Assembly (NCBI GenBank): GCA_036563505.1
Contig: DATCMH010000002.1
Span: 186,001-250,000 of the forward strand
From: DATCMH01 sp036563505
GTDB lineage: Bacteria; Pseudomonadota; Alphaproteobacteria; Rhizobiales; Beijerinckiaceae
Length of the DNA stretch: 64,000 nucleotides
Reading direction: 5' to 3'
This document shows positions 15,716 to 24,727 of the stretch, one piece after another. Each line of letters begins with the position of its first letter. Position 1 is the first letter of the stretch. Under the pieces are notes generated by a model. It searched no databases. It was not told the origin of the DNA and worked only from the letters and a program-made list of their open reading frames with translations. The position numbers and the translations under genes were made by a program.

Positions 15716-16036
15716 TCACAACAACCGGATCGCCTGAACCCGCACGAGGATGCGCTCCTGCCGGAAGCGGGTCTCGAGGGCGCGGCGGTAGTCGCCCCAC
15801 CAAGCCGCATCGAGCTCGTCTTCGACGACGACCTCGAACACCACGACATCGTCGCGGCTCGTCCGGTCGGCCTCGTCGCGCCAGACGCCCTGCGCCGGAG
15901 CGCGGGTGTAGGCGGTCAACCCGCCGAAGCGGTCGGTGAGTTCGGCCCGGACCTGGGCATATGGGTCCGGACCGAAGGACCGCCCGTCGTTGTCGGCGAG
16001 CGGCAGGAGGATCTGGACGAGATGGGCGCCCGTCAC
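15716..16036 (-). CDS. Conserved small hypothetical protein
   Basis: A 106-residue protein read from GTG 16036, two bases after the stop of the 113-residue gene, so probably translated as a pair. The sequence runs GAHLVQILLPLADNDGRSF, then a Tyr/Arg-rich middle (FGGLTAYTRAPAQGVWR) and an acidic FEVVVEDELDAAWW, ending FRQERILVRVQAIRLL. It has no membrane segment. It resembles a small alpha/beta protein, but I cannot assign a function. Confidence 0.72.
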   Translation of the reverse strand: MTGAHLVQILLPLADNDGRSFGPDPYAQVRAELTDRFGGLTAYTRAPAQGVWRDEADRTSRDDVVVFEVVVEDELDAAWWGDYRRALETRFRQERILVRVQAIRLL

Positions 16037-16038
16037 GC

Positions 16039-16380
16039 TCAGGCTTTGCCCTCCCGATCGTCGCTCGCGAGGCTCGAGTCCGAGGCAGACACATCCGTCA
16101 TGGAGCCCTCGCCGCCGCTCGACTGGCCGCCCGCCCCGGGGGCCATGCTGTCGAGGTCCATGGCGTCGAAGTTGCGGCGGTTGCCGGCATGGTCGTGGTA
16201 CTGCTCGGTCTGGACGGCGCGGCTGTCGAGGCCGCGCTCGTCGCTGTGGCGGGCCTTGTCGTGGTTCGACAGCACCATGTTCTCGCCGAGGATGCCTTCG
16301 GGCAGCTCGGTCATGGCGCCGACGCCCGCGCCCTTGCCCTGAGCGCCCGATCCCATGTTCTTCTTGCTCGCGTTGGCCAT
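16039..16380 (-). CDS. Conserved small hydrophilic hypothetical protein
   Basis: A 113-residue Gly/Ser/Asp-rich protein (MANASKKNMGSGAQGKGAG...) with no hydrophobic core, probably largely disordered; segments include LPEGILGENMVLSNHDKARH and RAVQTEQYHDHAGNRRN. ATG 16380 is preferred over upstream in-frame starts. The stop is 2 nt before the start of the 106-residue gene. Similar short proteins appear to occur in Methylobacterium-type genomes (from memory, not checked). No function is assigned. Confidence 0.75.
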   Translation of the reverse strand: MANASKKNMGSGAQGKGAGVGAMTELPEGILGENMVLSNHDKARHSDERGLDSRAVQTEQYHDHAGNRRNFDAMDLDSMAPGAGGQSSGGEGSMTDVSASDSSLASDDREGKA

Positions 16381-16446
16381 CGGCCGTGCCTCCATTCGTG
16401 ACAGGGACACGGTCAACGCCCTGACGGGCGAAATGGGTGCGGTCGT

Positions 16447-19400
16447 CTAAGCCGCGGTTTTCAGGGCGTCGATCTCGGCGAGCGCCCGCTCCCGGGCGGA
16501 AAGGGTGCGGGCCAGCGCGGCTTCGAGCTCCTCGCCTGCGTCGGCGCAGGCGCTCTCCAGGGCCGCGCAGGCTCCTGACACTTCGAGGAAGCCCAGCATG
16601 CCGGCCGCGGAGACGAGCTTGTGGGCCTCCTGCGCGAGGCGACCGCGCTCGCCCTCCCCTGCCACGGCGGAGAAGGTCCGCAGCCGCTCGGAGAGGCTCT
16701 GGAGCATCTCGGCCATCCTCGCGGGTCCGAGCATGCCGCGCAGGTCCGCGAAGGTCTCCGCGTCGAGCACCGTGATCGCGCGGGGCGCCTCGGCGATCGC
16801 CTCCGGCTCGGCGGCGAGCTGGCCCTGGATCACGCGCAGCAAGTCGTCGCGCCGGAACGGCTTGCCCACGTGGGCGTCCATGCCGGCCCGCCGGAACTCG
16901 GCGATCTGGGCCGGCAGCACGTTGGCTGTCATGGCGACGATGGGGACGCGGCTCGCCGGGTGCGCGAGGGCCCGGATGTGCCGGGTCGCCGTGATCCCGT
17001 CCATGCCGGGCATCTGCACGTCCATCAGGACAAGGTCGTAGGCTTTCGCCTGGACGGCCATGACCGCGTCCGCCCCGTCGCCGACCACGTCGACCTCGTG
17101 GCCGGCCGCGGTGAGCACGGCCTTGGCGAGGTCCTGGTTGATGTCGAGGTCCTCCACGAGGAGCAGTCGCGCCGGACGGCCGGACGGCCCGGCCTCGGCC
17201 GGCCCCGGCCCGAGCGCCTCCCGCGTCGCGGCGGGCAGGGCCGCCGTGAACCAGAAGGTCGAGCCCGACAGATGCACGCTCTCGACCCCGATGGTGCCTC
17301 CCATGAGCTCCGCGAGGCGCTTGGAGATGGCAAGGCCCAAGCCCGTCCCGCCGAATTCGCGCCGGATCGAGCCGTCCACCTGGGAGAATCGCTCGAACAG
17401 GCGGTCCGCCTTGTCGGCGGGGATGCCGATGCCCGTGTCGGAGACGGCGAAACGTACCTCGTCGGTTCCGGCGAGGAGGCCGACGCGCAGGGTCACCGAT
17501 CCGGCCAGCGTGAACTTCACCGCGTTGTTGAGGAGATTGAGCAGCACCTGGCGCAGCCGGTCCTCGTCGCCCACGACCGCATCGGGCAGTCCCGGGGCGA
17601 TCTCCACGTGGAGAGTGAGCGATTTGCGATCCGCCGCGCCGCGGATGATCGACACCGTGTTGTCGATGAGCGCCGCGAGGGACAGCGGCCGGCGGTCGAG
17701 CTCGACGCGCCCCGCCTCGATGCTCGACAGGTCGAGCACGTCGTTCACGATGGTGAGCAGCGCGCAGCCTGCGGTGTGGATGCGCTCGAGGTGCCGGCGC
17801 TGGCTCTCCTTGAGCGAGGCATCCTCGAGCAGCAGCTCCGTGTAGCCGAGCACCCCGTTGAGGGGCGTGCGGATCTCGTGGCTCATGGAGGCGAGGAACT
17901 GCGTCTTCGCCTCGCTCGCGGCCTGCGCCGCGTCCCGGGCCTGCTCGAGCGCCTCGGCCTGGCGCTGGCGCTCCGAGACGTCGCGGATCGCCGTGATGAT
18001 CGTGACCTCGCCGGTCGCCCGGTCGACCACGCGCTGGAACGCCGCCTCGGCCCAGAGATAGGCGCCATCCTTCCGCTTCAGGCGGTAGACCACGGAGCCG
18101 TGCGGCTGCGCGTCGGTCAGGCCGCCCGTGACCGCGAAGACGCGCGCGAGGTCGTCCGGATGCACCCAGTCCCGCATGGGCACGGCGTAGGCCTCCTCGA
18201 CGCTGTAGCCGAGCATCGCCGTGACGGCTGGCGAGATGTAGGAGCGCCGGCCGTCCGCGTGGCCGAGCACGATGAGATCGGAGGCGTTGTCGGCGAGCAG
18301 GCGGTAGCGCCGCTCGCTCTCGGCGACCGCCTCCTCCGCCGCGCGACGGGCGGAGATGTCGCGGACGGCGGCGACGTATCCTGTGGGCGCGCCGGTGGCC
18401 TCGTCGCGGATGAGGCGGAAATTGGCCTCGACCCAGAGCCAGGACCCGTCCTTGCGCCGGTAGCGCTGGCTGTGGACGGCCTGATCGACACGGCCCTGCG
18501 TGAGCGCCGCGAGCATGGCGGCATAGGGCGGCACATCGTCGGGATGGACGGCGTCGAGCGGCCTCGTGCCGATCAGTTCTTCGGGCTCGTAGCCCAGCAG
18601 CTCGCGGGCGGCAGGCGAGACGTAGCGGCGGGTCGTGTCGAGATCGGCCTGCACCACCATGTCCGTAGCGTGATCCGCGAGGAGGCGCAGCCGCCGCTCG
18701 CTTTCGGCGAGCGCCAGCTCGGCCGATTTGCGGGCCGTAATGTCGGTGCACAGGCCCACGAAGCGCGGCCGCCCGCTGCCGAGATCGTCGAAGCAGCGCC
18801 CGACGTCGGAGAGCCACACCTCGCGCCCGTCGTTCGGCCGCCTGTAACGGAACTCCACCGCATAGGGGCGCTGCTGCCGCAGGGCCGCCTCGGTCGCCGC
18901 GTCGACGAGAGCGCGGTCCTGCGGGTGAACGCCGCTGACGAAAGCGTCGAAGCCGCCCGAGGCCGGCTGGCCAGGCCAAAGGCCGAGCACGGAGGCGGCG
19001 TTGTCCGAGCGGGCGATCTGCCCCGAAGCCTCGTCCCGCTCCCAGGCGTACATGTGGCCCGCCTCGAGGGCCGACCGCAGGCGCGCCTCGCTCGTTCGAA
19101 GGTCAGCCTCGCGCAGACGCCGCGCTCGGAGCTCGCGCAGGAGCAGGCCGACGGCGGCGGCGAGCGCCGCCGTGACGACCCCGCCGAGGAGGTAAGCGCG
19201 GCTGCGCTCGGCCTGCAGCGGCGCGTCGATCACCGCCATCGATTTCCCGACGGAAACGTAGAGGGGCAGGTTGCCGAGGCCGCGGTAGGCGAAGACGCGC
19301 TCCGTCTGATCGACCGGGCTGCGGAACCGACAGGCTACGGTTTGGCCTTTGGCGAGCTCGGCGCAGTCGGTGCCGCTGCGCTGGAACGTCGCGCGGGGCG

Positions 19401-20124
19401 TGTCGTAGAGACCCGGCAGCGCCGGCGCCCGGGCGCGGACGTAGCCGTCCTTGCCGAACAGGGTGATCGCCCCGCCGACGCCGACATCGAAGGTGGCGAA
19501 GCGCTCGGCGAAGTATTCGGGGTTGATCGAGATCACGACGATTCCGGCAAAGGACCCGTCCGGGCCGTCGAGACGGCGGGTGAGCTGCAGCGACCAGCGG
19601 CCGGAAATGCGGCCGAGCAGGGCGCGGCTCACGAAGAGCCCGACATCGGCGCGCTCGCGATGCACCGAGAAATGCTCGCGGTCGGAGAGGTTCGGCGCCG
19701 GGTTCGGGACGGGCCCGAGACTCGTCGCGATGACCGTGCCGCTCGCGTCGACCAGCGAGACCTGCAGCGCGACCTGCCGAACCGAGCTCAGGCGCTTCGT
19801 CCAGGACTGGAAGTCGAACTGCTTCGGATCGTCTTCGTACTCGGCCTTGGTGAGGAGCAGGACTTGGTCGAGGCCGGCGAGGGTGCGTTCGACCTGCGCC
19901 TCGATCGCCACCACAAGATTGGTGGCATCCCGCTCGACCTGCGCCAGGGCCGTGCTTTCCCGCTCGCGCAGATGAAAGAGCAGGCCGGCCCAGATCAGGG
20001 CGATGAGACCAAGTGTCGTCGCGACAATTAGGAGCTTGAGCCGGCTCGCGGCATGGCGCGGTTCGGCGACGGTTCCGACACCCGCGGCGCCGTCACGGCC
20101 CACGGCCGGCTGGATCATCGACAT
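16447..20124 (-). CDS. Hybrid sensor histidine kinase (dCache-PAS-PAS-PAS-HisKA-HATPase-REC-Hpt)
   Basis: A 1225-residue tripartite hybrid kinase. TM1 is at about residues 28-52, with a periplasmic Cache-like sensor at 53-308 and TM2 at about 310-330. Three PAS domains follow (about 346-467, 477-592, 605-719; PAS2 and PAS3 are close to each other), then HisKA with the phospho-acceptor in SMSHEIRTPLNG (His749) and a HATPase with GTGLGLAI. The receiver has LMDVQMPGMDG (Asp1035), and a C-terminal Hpt domain has QEAHKLVSAAGMLGF (His1168). ATG 20124 is chosen over an upstream start because MSMIQ follows a GAGGG. No response regulator gene is adjacent, so its output partner is elsewhere. Confidence 0.93.
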   Translation of the reverse strand: MSMIQPAVGRDGAAGVGTVAEPRHAASRLKLLIVATTLGLIALIWAGLLFHLRERESTALAQVERDATNLVVAIEAQVERTLAGLDQVLLLTKAEYEDDPKQFDFQSWTKRLSSVRQVALQVSLVDASGTVIATSLGPVPNPAPNLSDREHFSVHRERADVGLFVSRALLGRISGRWSLQLTRRLDGPDGSFAGIVVISINPEYFAERFATFDVGVGGAITLFGKDGYVRARAPALPGLYDTPRATFQRSGTDCAELAKGQTVACRFRSPVDQTERVFAYRGLGNLPLYVSVGKSMAVIDAPLQAERSRAYLLGGVVTAALAAAVGLLLRELRARRLREADLRTSEARLRSALEAGHMYAWERDEASGQIARSDNAASVLGLWPGQPASGGFDAFVSGVHPQDRALVDAATEAALRQQRPYAVEFRYRRPNDGREVWLSDVGRCFDDLGSGRPRFVGLCTDITARKSAELALAESERRLRLLADHATDMVVQADLDTTRRYVSPAARELLGYEPEELIGTRPLDAVHPDDVPPYAAMLAALTQGRVDQAVHSQRYRRKDGSWLWVEANFRLIRDEATGAPTGYVAAVRDISARRAAEEAVAESERRYRLLADNASDLIVLGHADGRRSYISPAVTAMLGYSVEEAYAVPMRDWVHPDDLARVFAVTGGLTDAQPHGSVVYRLKRKDGAYLWAEAAFQRVVDRATGEVTIITAIRDVSERQRQAEALEQARDAAQAASEAKTQFLASMSHEIRTPLNGVLGYTELLLEDASLKESQRRHLERIHTAGCALLTIVNDVLDLSSIEAGRVELDRRPLSLAALIDNTVSIIRGAADRKSLTLHVEIAPGLPDAVVGDEDRLRQVLLNLLNNAVKFTLAGSVTLRVGLLAGTDEVRFAVSDTGIGIPADKADRLFERFSQVDGSIRREFGGTGLGLAISKRLAELMGGTIGVESVHLSGSTFWFTAALPAATREALGPGPAEAGPSGRPARLLLVEDLDINQDLAKAVLTAAGHEVDVVGDGADAVMAVQAKAYDLVLMDVQMPGMDGITATRHIRALAHPASRVPIVAMTANVLPAQIAEFRRAGMDAHVGKPFRRDDLLRVIQGQLAAEPEAIAEAPRAITVLDAETFADLRGMLGPARMAEMLQSLSERLRTFSAVAGEGERGRLAQEAHKLVSAAGMLGFLEVSGACAALESACADAGEELEAALARTLSARERALAEIDALKTAA

Positions 20125-20541
20125 GAAGGGTGCCCTCGCGTCGCGCACGAGGGTGGGCCGTGCAGCGCATCGGCCGATCTTGATTCGTCGGCTGTTAAAA
20201 TCAGGTGATCATCAGAGGCGCGATAATGCAATCAAGCATTTAGGCCTGCCGTAGCGTCATGGGCCCCAGAACAGGTAGTATTGAACCTGAAGGTTGAACA
20301 TGAACGCCTTTGCGATCTCTGGAGGAGCGTCCCCGTCCGACCTTCGCGCCAGCCCACCCGCTGAGAGGCATCGGGGCGATGACGAGGCTTATCGGATGCC
20401 CGCGTCCGAGAACAAGATCTCGTCGGCACCGACGACGAAGTGCATGGCACCGCCGAACGGCGGCAGATGCAGGCCAGGGCCGCCCCGAAAGGCCATGACA
20501 GGCTCCGGTCGGGATGGTTGAGTGGCGGCCGAGCCACTGCC
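20125..20541. other. Intergenic region with lower GC and no certain gene
   Basis: About 420 bp between the hybrid kinase and the MFS gene. The first half (about 20170-20320) is clearly AT-richer than the rest of the window (for example TTAAAATCAGGTGATCATC). On the minus strand at 20389-20496 a 35-codon ORF reads MAFRGGPGLHLPPFGGAMHF and ends FSDAGIR; it might be a small gene or a remnant. Its identity is unknown. Confidence 0.5.
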
Positions 20542-21741
20542 TTGATCTCTCCCCTGTCCTCCGCCGCGCCGGTCTCCCCAGCGCCGTCCCGCGCCGTCGT
20601 CCCGGCGGTCGGGCTCGTGCAGATCCTGAACTGGGGCACCACGGTCTATCTTCCGACGGTGCTTGCGCCGCCCATCGCGGCCGAGACCGGCTGGTCCCTC
20701 GCGTTCACGGTGGGCGGGCTCTCGGTCGGGCATCTCTGCGCCGGCGCCGCCTCGCCCTTCGTCGGGCGCGCCGTGGACCGCCTCGGGGGCCGCCCGGTCC
20801 TGGCCCTCGCTTCAGGACTGATCGCGGCGGGCCTTGGGCTGTTGAGCGTGGCGGCAGAGCCCGTGCTGTACCTCCTCGCCTGGGTCGTCATGGGCCTCGG
20901 GATGGGCTGCGGCCTCTACGACGCCGCGTTCGCCACCTTGGGGGAACTCTACGGCGCGCAGGCGCGCCGCCCGATCGGGCTCGTGACCCTGTTCGGCGGC
21001 CTCGCGAGCACCGTCTCCTGGCCGCTCAGCGCCCTTCTCGTCGACGTCATGGGATGGCGAGGCGCCTGCCTCGCCTACGCGGCGGCGCACATTCTCCTGG
21101 CCGTGCCGCTCGTGCTTCTCGCCTTGCCGCGGGCGACGGCAGTGCGGCCATCGACGACACCGGACGGCGAGGCCGAGGCGCCGGCGCCGCCGCGCGCTCG
21201 TCTCCTGATGCTGGGGGCTGCGATCTGCATCGGCGCAGCGGTCACCTCGCTCATCGCGGTGCACCTTCTCACGCTGCTGCGGGCGGGAGGCCTCACCGCG
21301 GCCGCAGCGGTCGGCTTAGGGGCGCTCGTCGGGCCGTCCCAGGTCGGCGCCCGGATCGTCGAGACCGTGTTCGGCGCGCGCTACCATCCCCTCTGGGCGA
21401 TGCTGGCGAGCGCCGGCCTCGCCGGGACCGGCCTGGTGCTCCTGAACCTCGGCGGTCCGCTCGCCTTCGCGGCGATCGTGCTCTACGGCGCGGGGAACGG
21501 CATCTGGTCCATCACCCGCGGCACGGTGCCCCTCGCCCTGTTCGGGCCGCGGCGCTACGCGCGCATCGTCGGTGGGCTCGCCCTGCCGGCGCTCCTCGCC
21601 TCGGCCGCAGCCCCGCCCTTGGGCGCCTGGGTGATCGAGACCTTTGGCACGGGCATGACCCTGGCTGGGCTTTGCGCCGCTTCCGGGCTTCAGCTCGGGC
21701 TCGTCGCGCTGCTGATGCGGTCCGCCCTCGGGCGGCGATGA
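20542..21741 (+). CDS. MFS transporter
   Basis: A roughly 399-residue major facilitator with about 12 membrane helices. The N-terminal half shows NWGTTVYLPTVLAPPIA and the loop-2-like GRAVDRLGGRPVLAL. The C-terminal half repeats the fold (GAGNGIWSITRGTVPLALFG). No substrate can be read from sequence. The start is uncertain: the frame is open from 20440, but upstream codons read as low-complexity hydrophilic residues. TTG 20542 or TTG 20518 fit best with the usual short N-terminus, and no clear ribosome-binding site marks either. Confidence 0.85.
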   Translation: MISPLSSAAPVSPAPSRAVVPAVGLVQILNWGTTVYLPTVLAPPIAAETGWSLAFTVGGLSVGHLCAGAASPFVGRAVDRLGGRPVLALASGLIAAGLGLLSVAAEPVLYLLAWVVMGLGMGCGLYDAAFATLGELYGAQARRPIGLVTLFGGLASTVSWPLSALLVDVMGWRGACLAYAAAHILLAVPLVLLALPRATAVRPSTTPDGEAEAPAPPRARLLMLGAAICIGAAVTSLIAVHLLTLLRAGGLTAAAAVGLGALVGPSQVGARIVETVFGARYHPLWAMLASAGLAGTGLVLLNLGGPLAFAAIVLYGAGNGIWSITRGTVPLALFGPRRYARIVGGLALPALLASAAAPPLGAWVIETFGTGMTLAGLCAASGLQLGLVALLMRSALGRR

Positions 21742-21743
21742 GA

Positions 21744-21974
21744 TCAGCGGTCCTGGTTCTGGTTCGGCACCTTGCCGGCGAGCAGGCTCGCCCCGAAGGA
21801 CAGAGCCCCGCCGATCGCGACGAGGATCGCCGCCATCTTCACCGACTCGTAGAAGAACGAGCGGTTGATGCCCGGCTCGACCAGCAGGATCAACACGCAG
21901 ACCGCGAGCGGCACGGAGAGGATGCCGAAGAACCAGATGAGGGCCGTGAAGGAGCGGTCGTGGGAATGATCCAT
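21744..21974 (-). CDS. Small two-TM membrane protein
   Basis: A 76-residue protein (MDHSHDRSFTALIWFFGILS...) with two membrane helices (about residues 9-30 and 45-65) separated by a short loop (EPGINRSFFYESVK), and a hydrophilic tail KVPNQNQDR. It has a good length and composition for a real small membrane protein, and converges with the MFS gene with only 2 nt between the stops. The family is not recognised. Confidence 0.7.
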   Translation of the reverse strand: MDHSHDRSFTALIWFFGILSVPLAVCVLILLVEPGINRSFFYESVKMAAILVAIGGALSFGASLLAGKVPNQNQDR

Positions 21975-22068
21975 TGCGGTCGGGCTCGCCGGTTCAGAAG
22001 TGATCTGTTGCCGGGCGAGAGATCAGGCCTGGCCTCGTGCTGTCAAGAGCCAGGGTGACGCGTGCCCG

Positions 22069-22311
22069 TCAATGGCGCCGGTTTCCGGAATAGCAGCGCC
22101 CGTCAGCGATCTTGAAGTTGGGCGGATCGCACGGGCTCTGATCGGCCGGGCACCAAGGCCGGCAGAGGGGCGCTGCCGCGTAGCCGCGGGGGGAACCGTA
22201 TCCCCGCGGCGCCTCGACCACCCGCCCATACGGGTCGACGAGCACGTAATCCTGCGCGAGGGCCGGAGTTGCGGCGATCGCCGCGAGCAGGGTCAGGCCG
22301 GCGAGCTTCAT
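22069..22311 (-). CDS. Small exported cysteine-containing protein
   Basis: An 80-residue protein with a signal peptide (MKLAGLTLLAAIAATPALAQ, cleavage after ALAQ) and a mature part of about 60 residues with four cysteines (LCRPWCPADQSPCDPP, GRCYSG) that could form two disulfides. ATG 22311 is used since it begins the signal peptide; an in-frame start 15 nt upstream is possible. It begins 11 nt after the stop of the 178-residue gene, so they may share a transcript. The function is unknown. Confidence 0.72.
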   Translation of the reverse strand: MKLAGLTLLAAIAATPALAQDYVLVDPYGRVVEAPRGYGSPRGYAAAPLCRPWCPADQSPCDPPNFKIADGRCYSGNRRH

Positions 22312-22322
22312 CGCGCGTCTCC

Positions 22323-22859
22323 TCAATGTTGGTAGCGGAGGGCTTCCGGCTCGTTGCGGAAGTCCATCGGCAGGACGAAATCGCTCGCGGCGCCGCGCAT
22401 CTCTTCGGGCGGACGCGGGAAACCCCGGCGGTTGGCGTAGTCCCGCGGCGGCGGCAAAGGCTGTCGGCTCTCGCGGCTCAGCGCCTGGGCGCAGTAGAAG
22501 TCCACCGCCGTGACCCCGCCCACCGCGGCGAGCGCCAGCCAGACATTGTCCTTCTTCGGGTTTTTCCCCTCGAGCCCCGTGGCGAGGGTCGCGATGTCAA
22601 GCGCATCGCCGCCGACGCGACCCCAGACGTAAGGGGTCGGGTCCTTGGCCGCGAGCAGCGCGACGCCGGTGGCGATCTCGCGGGCGCCGTAGGCCTGGAC
22701 GAGCCGTTCCTTGCCCCGCATGCCGAGCGCCCGGGTGAGGGCGCGCGGCGCTGTCAGTTCGACGAGGCCCAACGCGATGGAAAACCAGCCGAGGCCGCGG
22801 GCCAGCGCGTCGGTCGCCGTGTCGGCCTGGCCGCGACGCGCCTTCGTGTCGTAGCGCAT
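22323..22859 (-). CDS. Membrane-associated hypothetical protein (cyclase/dehydrase-like N-terminal region)
   Basis: A 178-residue protein starting MRYDTKARRGQADTATDALA, followed by three or four hydrophobic segments (GWFSIALGLVELTAP, GAREIATGVALLAA, NVWLALAAVGGVTAVDFYCA) and a Pro-rich tail. This resembles the membrane part of proteins annotated cyclase/dehydrase or DUF4267, without the START-like domain. ATG 22859 lies 11 nt after the alcohol dehydrogenase stop, so co-expression is likely. Confidence 0.75.
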   Translation of the reverse strand: MRYDTKARRGQADTATDALARGLGWFSIALGLVELTAPRALTRALGMRGKERLVQAYGAREIATGVALLAAKDPTPYVWGRVGGDALDIATLATGLEGKNPKKDNVWLALAAVGGVTAVDFYCAQALSRESRQPLPPPRDYANRRGFPRPPEEMRGAASDFVLPMDFRNEPEALRYQH

Positions 22860-22870
22860 GGGAAACCTCC

Positions 22871-24043
22871 TCAGGGCTTGAGGACGACCTTGATGCAGCC
22901 GTCCTCTTTGTCGCGGAACACGCGGTAGAGGTCGGGCCCGTCCTCGAGCCCGGCGACGTGGGTGATGACGAAGGAGGGGTCGATCTGCCCTTCCTCGATG
23001 CGGCGCAGGAGATCGTCCGACCAGCGGTTCACATGGGTCTGGCCCATGCGCCAGGTCAGGCCCTTGTTCATCGAGGCGCCGAGCGGGATCTTGTCGAGGA
23101 GCCCGCCGTAGACACCGGGGATCGAGAGGACGCCGGCCGGACGGCAGACATAGATCATCTCGCGCAGCACGTGCGGCCGGTCGGTCTCCAGCATCATCGC
23201 CTGCTTGGCGCGGTCGTACATGGCGTCGATCGAGCTCGTCGCGTGGGCCTCGAGACCGACGCAGTCGATGCACTTCTCCGGGCCTTTGCCGGCCGTGAGC
23301 TGGTTCAGGCGCTCGATGACGCTCTCTTCGTCGAAATTGATCGTGATGGCGCCGCCCGCCGCAGCCATGGCGAGGCGCTCCGGCACCCGGTCGATGCAGA
23401 CCACCTGCTTGGCGCCGAGGAGGATGGCGGAGCGGATCGCCATCTGGCCGACGGGGCCGGCGCCCCAGATCGCGACCGTATCGGTCGGCTGGATGTCGCA
23501 CTGGGCCGCGGCCTGCCAGCCGGTGGGAAAGATGTCGGAGAGAAAGAGCAGCTTCTCGTCCGAGATGCCGCTCGGAACCTTGATGTGCGTCTTGTCAGCG
23601 TAGGGCACCCGCAGGTACTCGGCTTGGCCGCCGGCGTAGCCGCCGGTGAGATGCGTGTAGCCGAAGAGCCCGGCCGTCGTGTGGCCGAAAGCCTTGGCGG
23701 CGATCTCCTTGTTGCGGTTGGTGCGCTCGCAGACCGAGAAGTTACCGCGCTTGCACTGATCGCACTCGCCGCAGATGATCGTGAACGGGATCACCACCCG
23801 ATCGCCGACCTTCAGGGCATGCTTCGACTCCGGCCCGACCTCGACCACCTCGCCCATCGCCTCGTGGCCGAGGATGTCGCCCGACTGCATGCCGGGCATG
23901 AAGTGATCATAGAGGTGGAGATCCGAACCGCAGATGGCGCAGCTCGTCACCTTGATGATGGCGTCGCGGGGCTGCTCGATCTTCGGATCCGGCACTTCCT
24001 CGCAGCGGACATCCGTCGTTCCGTGCCAAACCAGAGCCTTCAT
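22871..24043 (-). CDS. Zinc-dependent alcohol dehydrogenase, formaldehyde-dehydrogenase type
   Basis: A 390-residue medium-chain dehydrogenase. Catalytic zinc ligands are in TSCAICGSDLHLYDH and GHEAMGEV, and structural zinc cysteines in CGECDQCKRGNFSVCE. The Rossmann glycine motif is AIWGAGPVGQMA. The long middle insert and the C-terminal half (VGLEAHATSSIDAMYDRAKQ) match the glutathione-independent formaldehyde dehydrogenase-like group, but substrate cannot be fixed from sequence. The ATG at 24043 begins MKALVWHGTTDVRCEEVPDP. The two smaller genes downstream probably share its transcript. Confidence 0.9.
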   Translation of the reverse strand: MKALVWHGTTDVRCEEVPDPKIEQPRDAIIKVTSCAICGSDLHLYDHFMPGMQSGDILGHEAMGEVVEVGPESKHALKVGDRVVIPFTIICGECDQCKRGNFSVCERTNRNKEIAAKAFGHTTAGLFGYTHLTGGYAGGQAEYLRVPYADKTHIKVPSGISDEKLLFLSDIFPTGWQAAAQCDIQPTDTVAIWGAGPVGQMAIRSAILLGAKQVVCIDRVPERLAMAAAGGAITINFDEESVIERLNQLTAGKGPEKCIDCVGLEAHATSSIDAMYDRAKQAMMLETDRPHVLREMIYVCRPAGVLSIPGVYGGLLDKIPLGASMNKGLTWRMGQTHVNRWSDDLLRRIEEGQIDPSFVITHVAGLEDGPDLYRVFRDKEDGCIKVVLKP

Positions 24044-24490
24044 GGCGTGATCTCCCCGAGACTGCGCAAGTGCATCCATGGCCCGCTGCGGCGCGCCCGC
24101 GGGGAGAAAGCCGCGAAGCCGCGGTTGCGTTCCAAGGAGGGACCGCGTCGGGGGCGCTGAGAGCCGCGGGATCGGACAAACGAAGCGGGCCTGCGCCGCT
24201 GCGTCAGGCCCGCGCGAACCATTAAGGTTCGGTCAATATGATGATGCTCCGGAAAACTCCGGCGAAATCAGTCAGATTGTCGAGTGATGACTGTCGATCT
24301 CCTCAAGCCACTGAGATGTCGAGCGGCGGAGAGAACGTCACATCGTGCTGCGGTGGAGTCATTATCTTAGACCTCCGTTCACGAGACCGTTGGAGCTTGC
24401 GCCCCTCGTCTTCCGGTGTCAAGCCGGATAACATTCCGATGCCAGCCGACATCGGTCCTGAACTTGGCGGCGTTGAAGGTCCGAGACTCC
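24044..24490. other. Gene-free region with two hairpins
   Basis: No convincing gene is seen in about 450 bp. A perfect 9 bp stem (24185-24193 with 24205-24213, GCGGGCCTG/CAGGCCCGC) is followed by a small dyad GAACCATTAAGGTTC (24216-24230). Bases 24220-24420 are AT-richer than average. Promoter elements for the alcohol dehydrogenase (leftward) are expected here but not identified. Confidence 0.5.
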
Positions 24491-24611
24491 GTCATTCCGG
24501 GGCTCAACGAAGCCGAGAGCCCGGAATCCATGATTGGGTAGGACCTTAGGCGACACGCAGCGGCTCACCCCGTCATGGATTCCGGGTTCCGCTGCGCGGC
24601 CCCGGAATGAC
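24491..24611. repeat. Dyad repeat family A, copy 2
   Basis: A 121 bp inverted repeat with the same outer ends as the copies at 4581 and 26353: GTCATTCCGGGGC on the left and CCCCGGAATGAC on the right. Inner arms CCCGGAATCCATGA and TCATGGATTCCGGG are exact complements. It lies upstream of the sugar kinase gene. Confidence 0.9.
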
Positions 24612-24727
24612 GCGGAAGGCGAAAACGCTGCTATGACCCTCGCAAGGGCCATTCTGAAAGGCTGGGCCACACCGCCGGCTTCTGCTAACCCGCCCTCAGG
24701 CGCGGCCAACCGGGAGCGGGAGAGGCG

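Noticed and set aside
15716..18979. A 1087-codon minus-strand open frame
   Set aside because: It is mostly an out-of-frame shadow of the hybrid kinase with Arg/Pro/Ala-rich nonsense; only the last 106 codons (15716-16036) look like a real protein.
16621..20031. A 1136-codon plus-strand open frame opposite the hybrid kinase
   Set aside because: Antisense shadow caused by high GC; composition is His/Arg/Glu-rich without domain motifs, while the minus strand encodes clear kinase domains.
24238..24549. A 103-codon plus-strand ORF in the gap before kdgK
   Set aside because: No clear ribosome-binding site, unnatural composition, and its end runs into dyad repeat A.
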